From: Saprospiraceae bacterium
GTDB taxonomy: Bacteria > Bacteroidota > Bacteroidia > Chitinophagales > Saprospiraceae
Direction of reading: 5' to 3'
Assembly (NCBI GenBank): GCA_016714785.1
Contig: JADKCC010000017.1
Location: 124,001-188,000, forward strand
Length of the DNA: 64,000 bases
Below are positions 26,784 through 36,934 of the stretch, in pieces. The stretch's first letter is position 1, and the number at the start of each line of letters is the position of its first letter. Below the pieces are notes generated by a model. It was given only the letters and a program-made list of their open reading frames with translations, did no database searches and was not told where the DNA came from. Position numbers and translations under genes: made by a program.

Positions 26784-28107
26784 CATGGATGTATTAAATG
26801 GATTTACATTTCAAATGACCAATTATTTACATCCTGATGATGGCCCTGGCAATACAATGTGTGCAGGAGGCTCTGGAACTACCCCAGAAAATCCAACCTG
26901 GATTAGATTTATTGCATGGTGTGAGAATATTGACCTACAAATCAATACATCAAATTGTAATCATCCAAGTAGTTTTTGCAATGATAGAGGTGTACAGGTA
27001 GCAGTATATCCAGAGTGCAACTGGCAAAATCCAAATAATGCTGTAACTTGTGAAGTTAATAATTGTTTAATTGCCCCTCCTTGGGAACAAAACATAAGTT
27101 TGAATATGGCAGGATTGGTTGTTGGTCAAGCATATTCCATGGTTTTTGATGGCTGTTGCAATTCAGCATGTAATATAACCATCTCAGTCACTTCCCCACC
27201 ATGTCCACCTGAAATAGGGCAGTGGCAAGGTATGATTATTGGTGAAGGAACTGTAAATCTTGGATCCACCCATGATTATGAAGTGGAAGTCCCTTCTGGT
27301 GGATTAGAATTCACGTGGTATATTGATGGAGTACAACAAGGAGATGCTACCCAATTTAATGGTACTGACCCTACCACCATAAAAACTTTGACTTGGAATA
27401 CGGTTGGAACTTATCAACTTTGTGTTGACACCCGTAATGCTTGTGTATTATTATCTAGTGATCCGCCACCATTGTGTAAAACCATTACTGTCATGATAGA
27501 TACTGATGGAGACAATATTTCAAACCAACTTGATAATTGTCCAACCATACCTAACCCACTTCAAGGAGATTCTGATGGTGATGGAGTAGGAGACGCTTGT
27601 GATAACTGCATTAATTTTCAAAATGCTAATCAATTAGATCCTGACAATGATGGTCTAGGTAGTTTATGTGACAATTGTCCCAATCATTCCAATCCTTTAC
27701 AAGAAGATACAGATAATGATGGAATCGGCAATATATGTGATAATTGTCCTACTATATCAAATCCAGATCAGGCCGATTGCAACAACAATGGCATTGGAGA
27801 CCTTTGCGACGATCCTGATCAGGATTGTGACGGTATCTATGATGGAGTTGATAATTGTCTTGCTGTATATAATCCATTTCAGATAGATCAAAATCAAAAC
27901 GGTATAGGAGATGCTTGCGAAGTTTTTCCCAAAATGGGTATCAATACCAATGATCCAAAAACTGAATTGCATCTTTCAAATGGCTCATTGTATATTGATA
28001 ATCCAGAAAAAGGTATTATCCTAAAAGATTATCAGGGTAATTGTCATATCGTCAAAATCATCAATGGATTGATTAATGTATCGCCTATAACTTGTCCTTA
28101 GGTCAAA

Positions 28108-28455
28108 CGAATGATAAAAGCTATCGAGCAACCGAAGGACGAACAACCGAATGATCTGAATGACGAACAACCGAAGGATTTGAACGACGAATGACCTGAA
28201 CAACCGAATGATTTGAACAACCGAATGACCTGAACAACCGAATGATTTGAACAACCGAATGACGAGCAACCGAATGATCTGAAGGACGAACAATCGAAGG
28301 ATTTGAACGACGAATTACCTGAACAATCGAATGATTTGAACAACCGAATGATTTGAACAACCGAACGATGAACAACGAATAATCTGGAAGGTCGAGCAAA
28401 CGAATGACGAACAATCGAAGGTTTTGAATAACGAATCATAGATCACAAGAGCACC
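28108..28455. repeat. 17-bp-type satellite (AACCGAATGATTTGAAC), array 1
   Basis: Irregular tandem units based on AACCGAATGATTTGAAC, with variants ..GACCTGAAC, ..GAAGGACG and short CGAATGACGAGC forms. The period is not a multiple of 3. A shorter related array is at 31405-31585. Long antisense frames through it are low-complexity (Phe/Arg/Ser) and rejected. Confidence 0.8.
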
Positions 28456-28469
28456 ATATCACTCGATCT

Positions 28470-30107
28470 CTACATCCTCACCCACTTTCCGCTACCTATC
28501 TCCTTGCTACCTTGATATATTTTATAGATATAAGTTCCCGCAGCCAAACCTGACAAATCCATGGTCGTCTCTCCTTCTGTGATGCCATCCTGTACATATA
28601 CATTGTGCCCGAACATATCATAGATACGTACATCGGCTTTGCCTGTGATGCCTCGTATATTGAGGGTGAGTGGGCCAGAAGATGGGTTGGGATAGGATTT
28701 GATGGTGATGATATTTACATCACTAATATTACTTAAGCTTGATAATAATAATTCAGGCAAAAAATCTCCTTTCTTAAAAGCTACAATAGATTTTGCTATT
28801 GCAAAGTCATCATTTACCTTTATTCCGGAAGTATGAAATTTCAAGGAACCTTCATTTAAAAGTACAATTTCTTTATCTTTATATTCAAAGTACTTAGTGA
28901 CAAAGGCAAACCTTAATGGATCGGTTACTTTATGTTCCTTCAATAATTTGCAATTTGAATCACTTTCACAGGACATAAATTGAATAAGATTGTTTTGTGA
29001 AGGATCAATATCGTAATTAAAAAGGACGTTATAAGAAAAGATATTTCTAGTATTACTCCATCTTAAAACTTCGTAATCCAAAGGAATAGAAATTTTATTT
29101 ATTATATCACCAGATCTATTTAATACTAATTTCAAATTATACTCAGAATGTGTAATGTTATCATATTGCCATATATTTAGGAGAAGTGATTTTTTTTCTT
29201 GTGATACATCCATTAACCTAATGTATGGCAGATTATCTATAACAGGAGAAATAATTTTCACTTCATTGATCACTTTTAAATCGTAAGTGAGATATCTTAG
29301 TATGATAAAAGCGTTTACATCATCTAAACCTATCTCTATCATGACCAATGAGTCTTCTCCAATCACAGCAATATTTACATTATTTACAAAATCATCAAAA
29401 TATGAATATACGATTGTATCTGGTTTTCCTAATAATTTACCCGTTTTATCCAAAAGATAACTTTTAAAGCCTACAATTTCAGCAGAATTAATTCTTTCTA
29501 CTATCCTTAAATTACTACTTTTATCTTTAAAAAATAGAGAAGAGTAAAATAATAAATATTCAGTGTCATAGGCTAAAGTATCGTTAAAATTTCTGTGGTT
29601 AAAGTCAATTAAATTACCACTATCGATCTCATAAGTTCTTTGGAATATTAGCCCATCTGATACAAATTGTTCACCATTATACTGTGATTTTTTTTTATGA
29701 CCTATTACTACTAGTTCGTTATCCTCATTGATTTCCATAATCCTTGGTATTTCAATATTTGTAACATTGTCATTGTTTAACTCATTTCTCCAAACAATAC
29801 TTCCATCATCCAAATTGGTACAAGTTAAATAATAAATTCCAAAAAGGCCTGGTGATGATATATAATTATAGTATATTGTAAAAATATAATTTTTATAAAC
29901 CAATGGTTCTACAGTTTTTAAATCAGCAAAACAATTGTACCCATCGCTACCAAAGTCTTTAAAATTAGGGTCATTAAATGGTGTATGGTATTTGGGATTT
30001 ATAGATTCAAATTTAATTTTCTCGTAAGGACGTGCTGTTGAATATTGCGAATTACAATACTTACTTAGAACAATAAGCTGAAAAAACAAACATAAAAATA
30101 TTTTCAT
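28470..30107 (-). CDS. Secreted hypothetical protein with type A T9SS sorting domain
   Basis: A 545-residue protein with a signal peptide (about 1-20, SKYCNSQ). The central 430 residues look beta-rich, with no domain I recognise. They contain repeated blade-like stretches such as LDDGSIVWRNELNN and DNELVVIGHKK, suggesting a beta-propeller. The C-terminal 75 residues (IKSYPNPSSGPLTLNIRG through GLAAGTYIYKIYQGSKEIGSGKWVRM) are a clear T9SS sorting domain. It is monocistronic, flanked by repeats on both sides. Function unknown beyond export. Confidence 0.85.
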   Translation of the reverse strand: MKIFLCLFFQLIVLSKYCNSQYSTARPYEKIKFESINPKYHTPFNDPNFKDFGSDGYNCFADLKTVEPLVYKNYIFTIYYNYISSPGLFGIYYLTCTNLDDGSIVWRNELNNDNVTNIEIPRIMEINEDNELVVIGHKKKSQYNGEQFVSDGLIFQRTYEIDSGNLIDFNHRNFNDTLAYDTEYLLFYSSLFFKDKSSNLRIVERINSAEIVGFKSYLLDKTGKLLGKPDTIVYSYFDDFVNNVNIAVIGEDSLVMIEIGLDDVNAFIILRYLTYDLKVINEVKIISPVIDNLPYIRLMDVSQEKKSLLLNIWQYDNITHSEYNLKLVLNRSGDIINKISIPLDYEVLRWSNTRNIFSYNVLFNYDIDPSQNNLIQFMSCESDSNCKLLKEHKVTDPLRFAFVTKYFEYKDKEIVLLNEGSLKFHTSGIKVNDDFAIAKSIVAFKKGDFLPELLLSSLSNISDVNIITIKSYPNPSSGPLTLNIRGITGKADVRIYDMFGHNVYVQDGITEGETTMDLSGLAAGTYIYKIYQGSKEIGSGKWVRM

Positions 30108-30267
30108 AAGAAATTGGATGTTAAATTTAAAATGAATATAGTATATAATTATAATTTCAATGCCGTTTAGTTAAAATAATTTTGTTGATTTTACTTATCT
30201 TATATCATTCCCTTGAAAGGAAAGGACTTCAAAACACAGGTTTAACCAAACGACATTGATAATAATT

Positions 30268-30561
30268 TTATAATCTTGCGCAAGCAACATTACAAATATC
30301 TAATATTGTCCCTGGTTGGGCTGAGCATTCTTCTACATCAGTTATGACGATTGGAACATTAGTACAGATATTATCACCTGTAACAACCGTTGGTCCTTTC
30401 AACCATTTATTCCCTGGGATTCTTATATACTGTGTTACTCTTTTACAACATGATTCACCACATTTCAATGGTATAATCATATCCCACTTCTCATCATTTT
30501 CATCATAATAATTACAAATCAAGTATTTAAAACATGATGCTTCAATCCAAGAGGTAGTCAA
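30268..30561 (-). pseudogene. Cys-rich hypothetical ORF, probably a 3' gene remnant
   Basis: A 97-codon frame has protein-like composition and clustered Cys (KCGESCCKRV, ICTNVP, ECSAQPGTILDICNVAC). It has no ATG near its start, only TTG, and a stop lies eight codons further upstream. No signal peptide is encoded, although Cys-rich proteins of this kind are normally exported. I read it as the tail of a degraded secreted protein. A real short gene starting at TTG is possible. About 450 bases upstream (30562-31012) are AT-rich with nothing recognisable. Confidence 0.4.
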
Positions 30562-31012
30562 GTGGACATTTCTGAAAATATATTACAAATATACTGGCTA
30601 ATATCCGAAAAGTCAAGCCTAAATCCAAATTTTAACATATAGTACTTATTTTACATATATGATACATAAGTACAGAAATTTACCTATCAAAAAATTATCT
30701 CCTGTTTGTGTAAAATAGTCGGTACATCTTTTGGCATAGACTTGATTATATAATGTAGATCGGAATAATATTTTTTTAATTTTTTTCCAATATTAATGCT
30801 ACTTTGTTAAATTAATATCTGATGTTTCGGAGTTTATAAATGGATTAAATAATTAAATAGCAACTTACTTTATAATACTGATAATCAATACTTTAAAACA
30901 ATTTACAAGGAGATTTAGAAATACGACGTAAACATATTGTTTTGGGAGATGTAGTAATACCAAGGTGTACCTCCTTGGGGAGCCTGTTCCGGTACGCGGA
31001 GCGATTTAGCGG

Positions 31013-31315
31013 AACTAGCGTTTTTTGTTTACTTTTTTTGGCAATGCAAAAAGTATAACTGAACGATTCATGGAAGGTGAACAGAGTGTAGTACGAAGTA
31101 CCAAAAGGCAAGCGCCTTTGACGTCGTGAACCGTGAATACGATGGGTGGCCATGACAATGCGAGAAGTGAAGGCACCCGTAAGGGGATGATGGGGGAGCG
31201 CGGCTCGAGCGACAATGCCAAACCTATAGTATAATCATTAGCCCCAAAGAGCACAAATGAATTTGATTCAAGGTTATGAGAGTAGTTATTGTGCAAAATT
31301 TGGTCCGAAACTTTA
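31013..31315. repeat. Dispersed repeat module 2, copy B
   Basis: Near-identical to 20319-20616. The triple-hairpin core is at 31091-31141. Small indels relative to copy A (a homopolymer, GATGATGGGG against GATGGGG) shift frames, which argues against coding. Confidence 0.85.
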
Positions 31316-31330
31316 GTTAATATTTTAAAA

Positions 31331-31412
31331 AATTTGAGACTAAAATATGGGTTTCTCAGTCGCTAAAGCTCCTTCAAAATGACCTAGTATAGAGTTTAGA
31401 AAGGGAGAAACT
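31331..31412. repeat. Dispersed repeat module 1, copy B
   Basis: Matches 19956-20030. Here it follows module 2 directly, whereas in the first island it precedes it by about 290 bp. Confidence 0.7.
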
Positions 31413-31585
31413 AACGACTAACAACCGAAGGATTTGAACAGCTGAATGATTTGAACAACCGAATGACGAGCAACCGAACGATGAACAACGAATAATCTGA
31501 AGGACGAACAATCGAATGACGAACAATTGAAGGTTTTGAATAACGGATCGCAGATCACCTTATCACAAGATCACCCGATCACCGA
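31405..31585. repeat. 17-bp-type satellite, array 2
   Basis: Units related to those at 28108-28455 (caaccgaaggatttgaac, gaacaaccgaatgacgagc, gaaggttttgaataacg), more degenerate. The array ends just before the PBP1A stop codon. Confidence 0.7.
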
Positions 31586-31598
31586 ATCTTAAATAAAA

Positions 31599-34145
31599 TC
31601 AGAACTCATCATCAAATTCTTCCTTGGATGCCTTTGCTTTCCTAGTAAGATAGCGCTCAGAAGATGAACGGACAGATCTAAATAGATCACAATCTATCAT
31701 TTCATCATAGCCAATAGGTGGTATAGGAAAAGTGGCCCCCACATCATAGCCACAGGTTTCATCAGACTCCAATTTTTGCAAAAACTTCTGGACGATAGGT
31801 CTAGCCATCACAGAACCTTGACCATCGTCTAGCGTAAGAAATCTTATCCATTTATCATCTCCACCTGTCCAAACACCTATGGCCAGTGTAGGTGTGACAC
31901 CCATAAACCAACCATCTGCAAAGTCATTGGTAGTGCCTGTCTTACCACCTATTTGTGATTTTACCCTAACATTTCCAGATACATTATTTTGTAACATAGC
32001 CAACATTACGGCATTATATAAAGGATTTACTGCTGATTTCCTATTGGGAATACCTTGATAAATGACCTTACCATTTTTGTCTTCTATTCGAGAGATGAAT
32101 ACTGGCTGCACATAAGTACCATTATTACTAAAAGCGCTATAAGCACCAGACATCTCTATTAGTGTAAGATCCACTGCTCCAAGACAGATGGACGGCAACT
32201 TCGGTACCGCTAGCTGTCCATTGGGCAATCTCAGATTTTTATCAATCCCAAGATTATGAAGCAAGTCTCTCACTGGTGCCACCGTGCCCATCTCCTTCAA
32301 CAATTTCACACTGATGGAATTTTTTGATTCAGATAGTCCTTGGAAAAGATTATACTTTCTCTTTGAAAATTTTTCCTCTGCGTTCGCAGGTGACCATTCT
32401 TCCACCATATCAAATCCCGAATCAGCCGGAGATATCGTGTATTGTATGTCTTCATACTGCTCACAAGGTGCAATATTGGCAACTGCCATTGCTTGCAAAT
32501 ATACAAATGGTTTGATTGTGGATCCTACTGATCTCCGCATAGAAGCGTGATCGTACTTAAAATACTTATGATTGATACCACCGACCCATGCCTTGACAAA
32601 TCCAGTATTAGGCTCCACTGCAAGCATACCAGCCTGCAGGTACATTCTGTGATACCTCACAGAGTCGTAAGGCGACATTTCTACTTCTTTCTCTCCAACT
32701 TCATAATCAAAGACCTTCATCTTGATAGGAATAGCAAACTCTTTCTTAAATTCTTTTTGCAAGTCTTTATACTGCAAGACGATATCAAGCCAGATTTCGT
32801 TGTTAATTAGTCTATGGTATCTATCCTGATAGACTATGTCCAATTTTGCATTTTGGGTCGCATTGTGCCAAGTCGTCAGGTTTTGTTGTATAGAGTCCAA
32901 GATTTTTATGACATTGTCTGACAACGGTAATCCAGGATATTTTTCTTCTACATTTACTAAAGCCTTGCCCAAATACTTATTGCGCATACTCAAATATCTT
33001 TCAGATCCCTTACATTGACTTTCGAGAATATCAGCGCGCAATTTTTTTTGATAGTCATCAGTTTCATAGGTCCATGGATCTTTAGATTTCCAAACTCGCC
33101 AAAATCGCTCTTGATTCGCTTTCATGTGCTCAAAGACTGCTTGCTCTGCATATTGCTGATAGGTCAGATCTATGGTAGTGTATATTTTTAATCCGTCAGT
33201 ATAAACATTATACTCAGTACCATCAGATTTTTTGATATTCTTTTTGGTGAATAAATCCTTCAAAAACTTTGTCAGCTCTGCTCTAAAATATGGAGCAGGT
33301 CCTTCACTTTGTGTCTTTCGCGAAAATGATGACATGTCAATATTTTCAGCAACCAATTTGTCCCGATTTGTTTTGTTGATATAACCGCTGTTGTATAAAA
33401 GATTCAGTACGGTATTTCTTCTTTCTTTACATTTTTCTGGAAATCGTTTGGGATTGAACAAACTTGGATTTTTAAGCATTCCGACTAATGTAGCTGCTTC
33501 AGATATTGATAAGGAATCTTGACTTTTATTGAAGTAAATTTGTGCAGCAGCTTCTATCCCATGAGCCCCATTGATAAACTCAAACTTATTGAGATACATA
33601 GACATGATCTCTTCCTTGGTGTACCTTTTCTCCAATTTTACAGCAGTGACCCATTCTTTGAGTTTGACGGAGATCAAGGTAAAAGTCTTATTAATGAATG
33701 ACATACCTTTCATGCTAGGCCGCTGAAACAACAACTTGGCCAATTGCTGAGAAATAGTACTGCCTCCACCTGCATTCTCTTGTCGAAGTATCAATGTCTT
33801 AAACCCAACTCTTGCCAATGCTCTTAGATCGATGCCACTGTGATCATAAAATCGATCATCTTCAGTTACTAATAATGCTTGCTTTACATGCGGAGACAAT
33901 TGCTCATAATCTACGGCAACCCGATCTTCGATATAATATCGTCCGAATGGTTTTCCGTTCACATCATAGATGGTAGAAGCTAAATCGTACTTTGGATTTT
34001 CTAAATCCTCAAAACTCGGTAAATCTGAAAAGCTAATAGACAAAAAACCAACCAATATCAATAATAATACCATCAATGCAGACCAGCGAAGCCAACGATT
34101 GTATCTGGCAAAACGGGAAGGTATCGGATTATTGGGTTCGGTCAT
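31599..34145 (-). CDS. Class A penicillin-binding protein (PBP1A-type)
   Basis: An 848-residue membrane-anchored peptidoglycan synthase. One N-terminal membrane helix (about 21-39). GT51 transglycosylase (about 60-250) with catalytic Glu95 in TEDDRFYDHSGID and the block GGGSTISQQLAKLLF (126-140). Transpeptidase domain with S542-T-I-K545, S607-K-N609 and K735-T-G737 (GGKTGTTNDFADGWF). Between them (about 340-495) is a long insertion typical of PBP1A proteins of this phylum. It polymerises glycan strands and cross-links stem peptides in the periplasm. It lies 11 nt after trhO in the same direction, so probably co-transcribed. Confidence 0.95.
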   Translation of the reverse strand: MTEPNNPIPSRFARYNRWLRWSALMVLLLILVGFLSISFSDLPSFEDLENPKYDLASTIYDVNGKPFGRYYIEDRVAVDYEQLSPHVKQALLVTEDDRFYDHSGIDLRALARVGFKTLILRQENAGGGSTISQQLAKLLFQRPSMKGMSFINKTFTLISVKLKEWVTAVKLEKRYTKEEIMSMYLNKFEFINGAHGIEAAAQIYFNKSQDSLSISEAATLVGMLKNPSLFNPKRFPEKCKERRNTVLNLLYNSGYINKTNRDKLVAENIDMSSFSRKTQSEGPAPYFRAELTKFLKDLFTKKNIKKSDGTEYNVYTDGLKIYTTIDLTYQQYAEQAVFEHMKANQERFWRVWKSKDPWTYETDDYQKKLRADILESQCKGSERYLSMRNKYLGKALVNVEEKYPGLPLSDNVIKILDSIQQNLTTWHNATQNAKLDIVYQDRYHRLINNEIWLDIVLQYKDLQKEFKKEFAIPIKMKVFDYEVGEKEVEMSPYDSVRYHRMYLQAGMLAVEPNTGFVKAWVGGINHKYFKYDHASMRRSVGSTIKPFVYLQAMAVANIAPCEQYEDIQYTISPADSGFDMVEEWSPANAEEKFSKRKYNLFQGLSESKNSISVKLLKEMGTVAPVRDLLHNLGIDKNLRLPNGQLAVPKLPSICLGAVDLTLIEMSGAYSAFSNNGTYVQPVFISRIEDKNGKVIYQGIPNRKSAVNPLYNAVMLAMLQNNVSGNVRVKSQIGGKTGTTNDFADGWFMGVTPTLAIGVWTGGDDKWIRFLTLDDGQGSVMARPIVQKFLQKLESDETCGYDVGATFPIPPIGYDEMIDCDLFRSVRSSSERYLTRKAKASKEEFDDEF

Positions 34146-34156
34146 TCACTTTGATA

Positions 34157-35233
34157 TTAGCTATTAATTGATAAAGCATCCTTTAAATCAGTCAATTCCA
34201 ATTTTTCATTTTTATGGTGCGCTTTGTAGCGTCCTTTCCCAAATTTCGTCCCATTAAAAGTGGTAGTTTTTTTTAATACTTCTCTGACTTCTTCTGGCAA
34301 TTGGTTAAACTCCATACATTTTACAGAGCAAGATTGTGCATATTTTTTACTGCAATCAGGACATTGGATAAACAAGATATGGCAGGCATCATTGGCGCAG
34401 TTGACATGTGTATCACAAGGACTTCCACATTGATGACAATGCGCAATCACATCTTCTGAAATCTTTTCGCCCAACCGCTCGTCAAAAACAAAATTTTTGC
34501 CAATAAACTTATTTTCGATACCCAACTCCTTGGCACGTCTTGCATACTCTATGATGCCACCTTCCACTTGATAGACATGCTGAAAACCCTTATGTTTATA
34601 ATAGGCTGATGCTTTTTCACAACGTATGCCACCTGTACAATACATGATGATATTTTTATCTTTTTGTGTTTCCAATAGGTTTTCCACTACAGGAAGTGCT
34701 TCACGAAAAGTCTCTACGTCTGGTAAAATAGCATTTCTAAAATATCCAACTTCACTCTCGTAATGATTGCGCATATCGACGATGATGGTATTCGGGTCAT
34801 CAGCTAATTGGTTAAATTCTTCCGCTTTGAGATGGATACCTTTATTTGTCACATCAAAAGATTTATCATCTAGCCCATCAGCTACAACTTTATCTCTGAC
34901 TTTGATAATCAGCTTAATAAATGACTTACCATCATCTTCGATGGCAAAATTGAGTCTTATTTCACTTAAAAATGTAATGGAACTCATTACTTCCTTAAAT
35001 GCAGAAATCTTATCATCAGGTACAGAAATTTGTGCATTGACCCCTTCAAAGGAGACATATATTCTACCTAAGACACCAATCTCAGCCAATAAAATATAAA
35101 AATGATCTCTAAAAAGTCTCGGATTACCTAGATGATAATACTGGTAAAAAGACAAAGTGACTCTTGGAGTTGTGTCAGCCATGATTTTTTCTTTCAATAC
35201 ATGGCGATTGATTCTATTATGTAAAGCGCTCAT
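34157..35233 (-). CDS. trhO: tRNA uridine(34) hydroxylase, rhodanese family
   Basis: A 358-residue cytosolic protein. The N-terminal UPF0176/acylphosphatase-like domain (about 25-125) is followed by a rhodanese domain with VDMRNHYESEVGYF (152-165) and the active-site Cys in MYCTGGIRCEKAS (C199, second C205). A C-terminal Cys-rich zinc-like segment (CHQCGSPC, CANDACH, CPDC) completes the TrhO/YceA layout. It hydroxylates U34 of certain tRNAs using O2, the first step to oxy-acetic-acid modification. Met18 is an alternative start. It precedes the PBP1A gene. Confidence 0.92.
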   Translation of the reverse strand: MSALHNRINRHVLKEKIMADTTPRVTLSFYQYYHLGNPRLFRDHFYILLAEIGVLGRIYVSFEGVNAQISVPDDKISAFKEVMSSITFLSEIRLNFAIEDDGKSFIKLIIKVRDKVVADGLDDKSFDVTNKGIHLKAEEFNQLADDPNTIIVDMRNHYESEVGYFRNAILPDVETFREALPVVENLLETQKDKNIIMYCTGGIRCEKASAYYKHKGFQHVYQVEGGIIEYARRAKELGIENKFIGKNFVFDERLGEKISEDVIAHCHQCGSPCDTHVNCANDACHILFIQCPDCSKKYAQSCSVKCMEFNQLPEEVREVLKKTTTFNGTKFGKGRYKAHHKNEKLELTDLKDALSINS

Positions 35234-35527
35234 ATTAAGTAATTAAGGCGTTTTTGCAGGAAACGATTCCTTACTTGATCCAATAATATGGGCAAAGTTA
35301 AAATTTTAATTGTAATAATGTGTCCACTCTGAAAAGTTAAAAATAAAAAAATGCCACTAAGACTAGAAGACCCAAAGGCTCAAAACAATTGATAAATAAC
35401 TATTTAGAAATAGTGATAATTTGTGTTTTTGTACCTTTGTGGCTAAATTATACTTTTCGGAGATGACGCAATAACACAATTTCTAAAGGTGTGTCAATGA
35501 TTCAATGTGCAATTTGAGACTGTAATT

Positions 35528-36799
35528 TTACTTTCGCAATCCTTCAAACAACCAATTGGCCAATGCTTGTCTATTTGTATTTATGATAAGTCGAGCTTGA
35601 TCAGAGGCATTGCGAATATTGGCAAGTTCTACAAACAGCATAGTAGGTGCTACATTTCTTACCATATATATTCCGCGATCTTCTACAAAACCCTCATAAC
35701 CTCTACCCTTTTGATGTTGTTCATACTTTGAAGCAAAAACATCTTGAACATTTTCAGCAAGTTTTTTACTTTTTGCATTATTCTTATTGTAGTAAAAGAA
35801 GACATCTTGCCTAGTATCCTTATTTCTAGAGTCCACATGGATTTCTATCGCCTTGTGAACCTTGTAACCATGTTTTTTATACTTACGGTATAAGCTATTG
35901 ACTGTTGCTGCTCTGTCTTTAAGACGCTTTTTTTGACTTAACGGAATGACACTTTTACCTAAGGTCTTTTCATCCCCATCACATTTTAAAAACTCACCAT
36001 CTCTTATACCGTCATTTTCATCTTGCACGATCATTTCTACCGTTGCACCATGCTGCATAAGGTTTCTTGCTAATCTCAATGCTACATCATACGCGTATTC
36101 ATCTTCACACATTTTTTGAGGACAGTCCGTACAAACTGCACCGGGATCAGGTCCGCCATGGCCACTAATGATATAAAATACTTGCCCTGAAAGAGTATAA
36201 TCTTCAATATGTACAATATCATACCCTTTACCCATTAATGGTACTCGAATGGTCTTGATGCCTTTTCTTTTAAGTTCGGTTCCTGTCGGCGTATAGGAAG
36301 AATTTTCAGATTTCTCAGAGACTTCTTTGATTTCATTGGTAGAGGTTAGCGTATTGGGATTGTCTCTTACTTCAAATTTTGAAGAAGGTTCAATGTTTTC
36401 GCAATCAAACTCAGCCATAGGAACCCATATTTTTTTATTTGTCCTAAAATGTTGATCTCTAATACCAACTTTCAACAAATCTGAATTGAGCTTTTCTATT
36501 TTTTTTGCTAAAGAAAGATCGTTAATTCCAGTGGATGTTCTAATATTTTTACCATTATAAGGTACGATCATCAATGGCAATTTATAAATTTTACCAGCTA
36601 TAATTTTGTTATAGGATTTCAATCCATTGATAGTACGGAATGACTCCAAATTGCAATTGTGTGGTGTCAACAAATGTCGTTTGAGTAATTTTTCAGCATT
36701 TTCCCCTTGTTTTACTTTTGCAACAGCATGCGTACTTCCACCAGCATAAACTACTGAAAACAAACACAATACAAAAATAGTAAGCATTAACTTTGCCAT
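35528..36799 (-). CDS. N-acetylmuramoyl-L-alanine amidase (Amidase_3), exported
   Basis: 423 residues from the ATG at 36799, which gives a proper signal peptide (MAKLMLTIFVLCLFSVVYA). An in-frame start 11 codons upstream would spoil it. The N-terminal 180 residues contain LysM-like stretches (VKQGENAEKLLKRH, YNKIIAGKIYKLP). The catalytic domain has zinc-site blocks IISGHGGPDPGAV, EDEYAYDVALRLARNL, KAIEIHVDSRN and FVELANIRNASDQARL. It cleaves the MurNAc-L-Ala bond in peptidoglycan. Monocistronic. The intergenic region on its 3' side (35234-35527) holds no gene. Confidence 0.88.
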   Translation of the reverse strand: MAKLMLTIFVLCLFSVVYAGGSTHAVAKVKQGENAEKLLKRHLLTPHNCNLESFRTINGLKSYNKIIAGKIYKLPLMIVPYNGKNIRTSTGINDLSLAKKIEKLNSDLLKVGIRDQHFRTNKKIWVPMAEFDCENIEPSSKFEVRDNPNTLTSTNEIKEVSEKSENSSYTPTGTELKRKGIKTIRVPLMGKGYDIVHIEDYTLSGQVFYIISGHGGPDPGAVCTDCPQKMCEDEYAYDVALRLARNLMQHGATVEMIVQDENDGIRDGEFLKCDGDEKTLGKSVIPLSQKKRLKDRAATVNSLYRKYKKHGYKVHKAIEIHVDSRNKDTRQDVFFYYNKNNAKSKKLAENVQDVFASKYEQHQKGRGYEGFVEDRGIYMVRNVAPTMLFVELANIRNASDQARLIINTNRQALANWLFEGLRK

Positions 36800-36934
36800 A
36801 TCATCGGTATTTTGGAACAAACTAAGGTGCAAATATACATATTATATTTTAATTTAATATGTATATTGCTAAAATAATTTACTTTAGCCTAGATATAAAA
36901 CGAAAAACATTGCTTTTAGGTATATTTTCTATTT

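Larger units (their letters stand above)
24857..28101 (+). pseudogene. Secreted TSP3 repeat protein, split by an insertion sequence (paralog 2)
   Basis: The 5' part (24857-25038) encodes a signal peptide and QINAPPVPCTSGSQNTCQC..SPLLC. The 3' part (26784-28101) resumes with SMDVLNGFTFQMTNYLHP, exactly where paralog 1 has SLDILNGYSLQMTNYLHP. Removing 25039-26783 (the IS plus one target copy) restores one open frame. The 3' part has the Cys-rich domain, an Ig-like segment and five or more TSP3 repeats. It ends in a different tail (MGINTNDPKTELHLSNG, then GIILKDYQGNCHIVKI) and not in a sorting domain. Without the IS the product would be about 500 residues. It starts 23 nt after paralog 1. Confidence 0.9.

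Noticed and set aside
28021..28439. Three antisense frames rich in Phe, Arg and Ser
   Set aside because: All three frames are open because of the 17-bp satellite; none has unique sequence.
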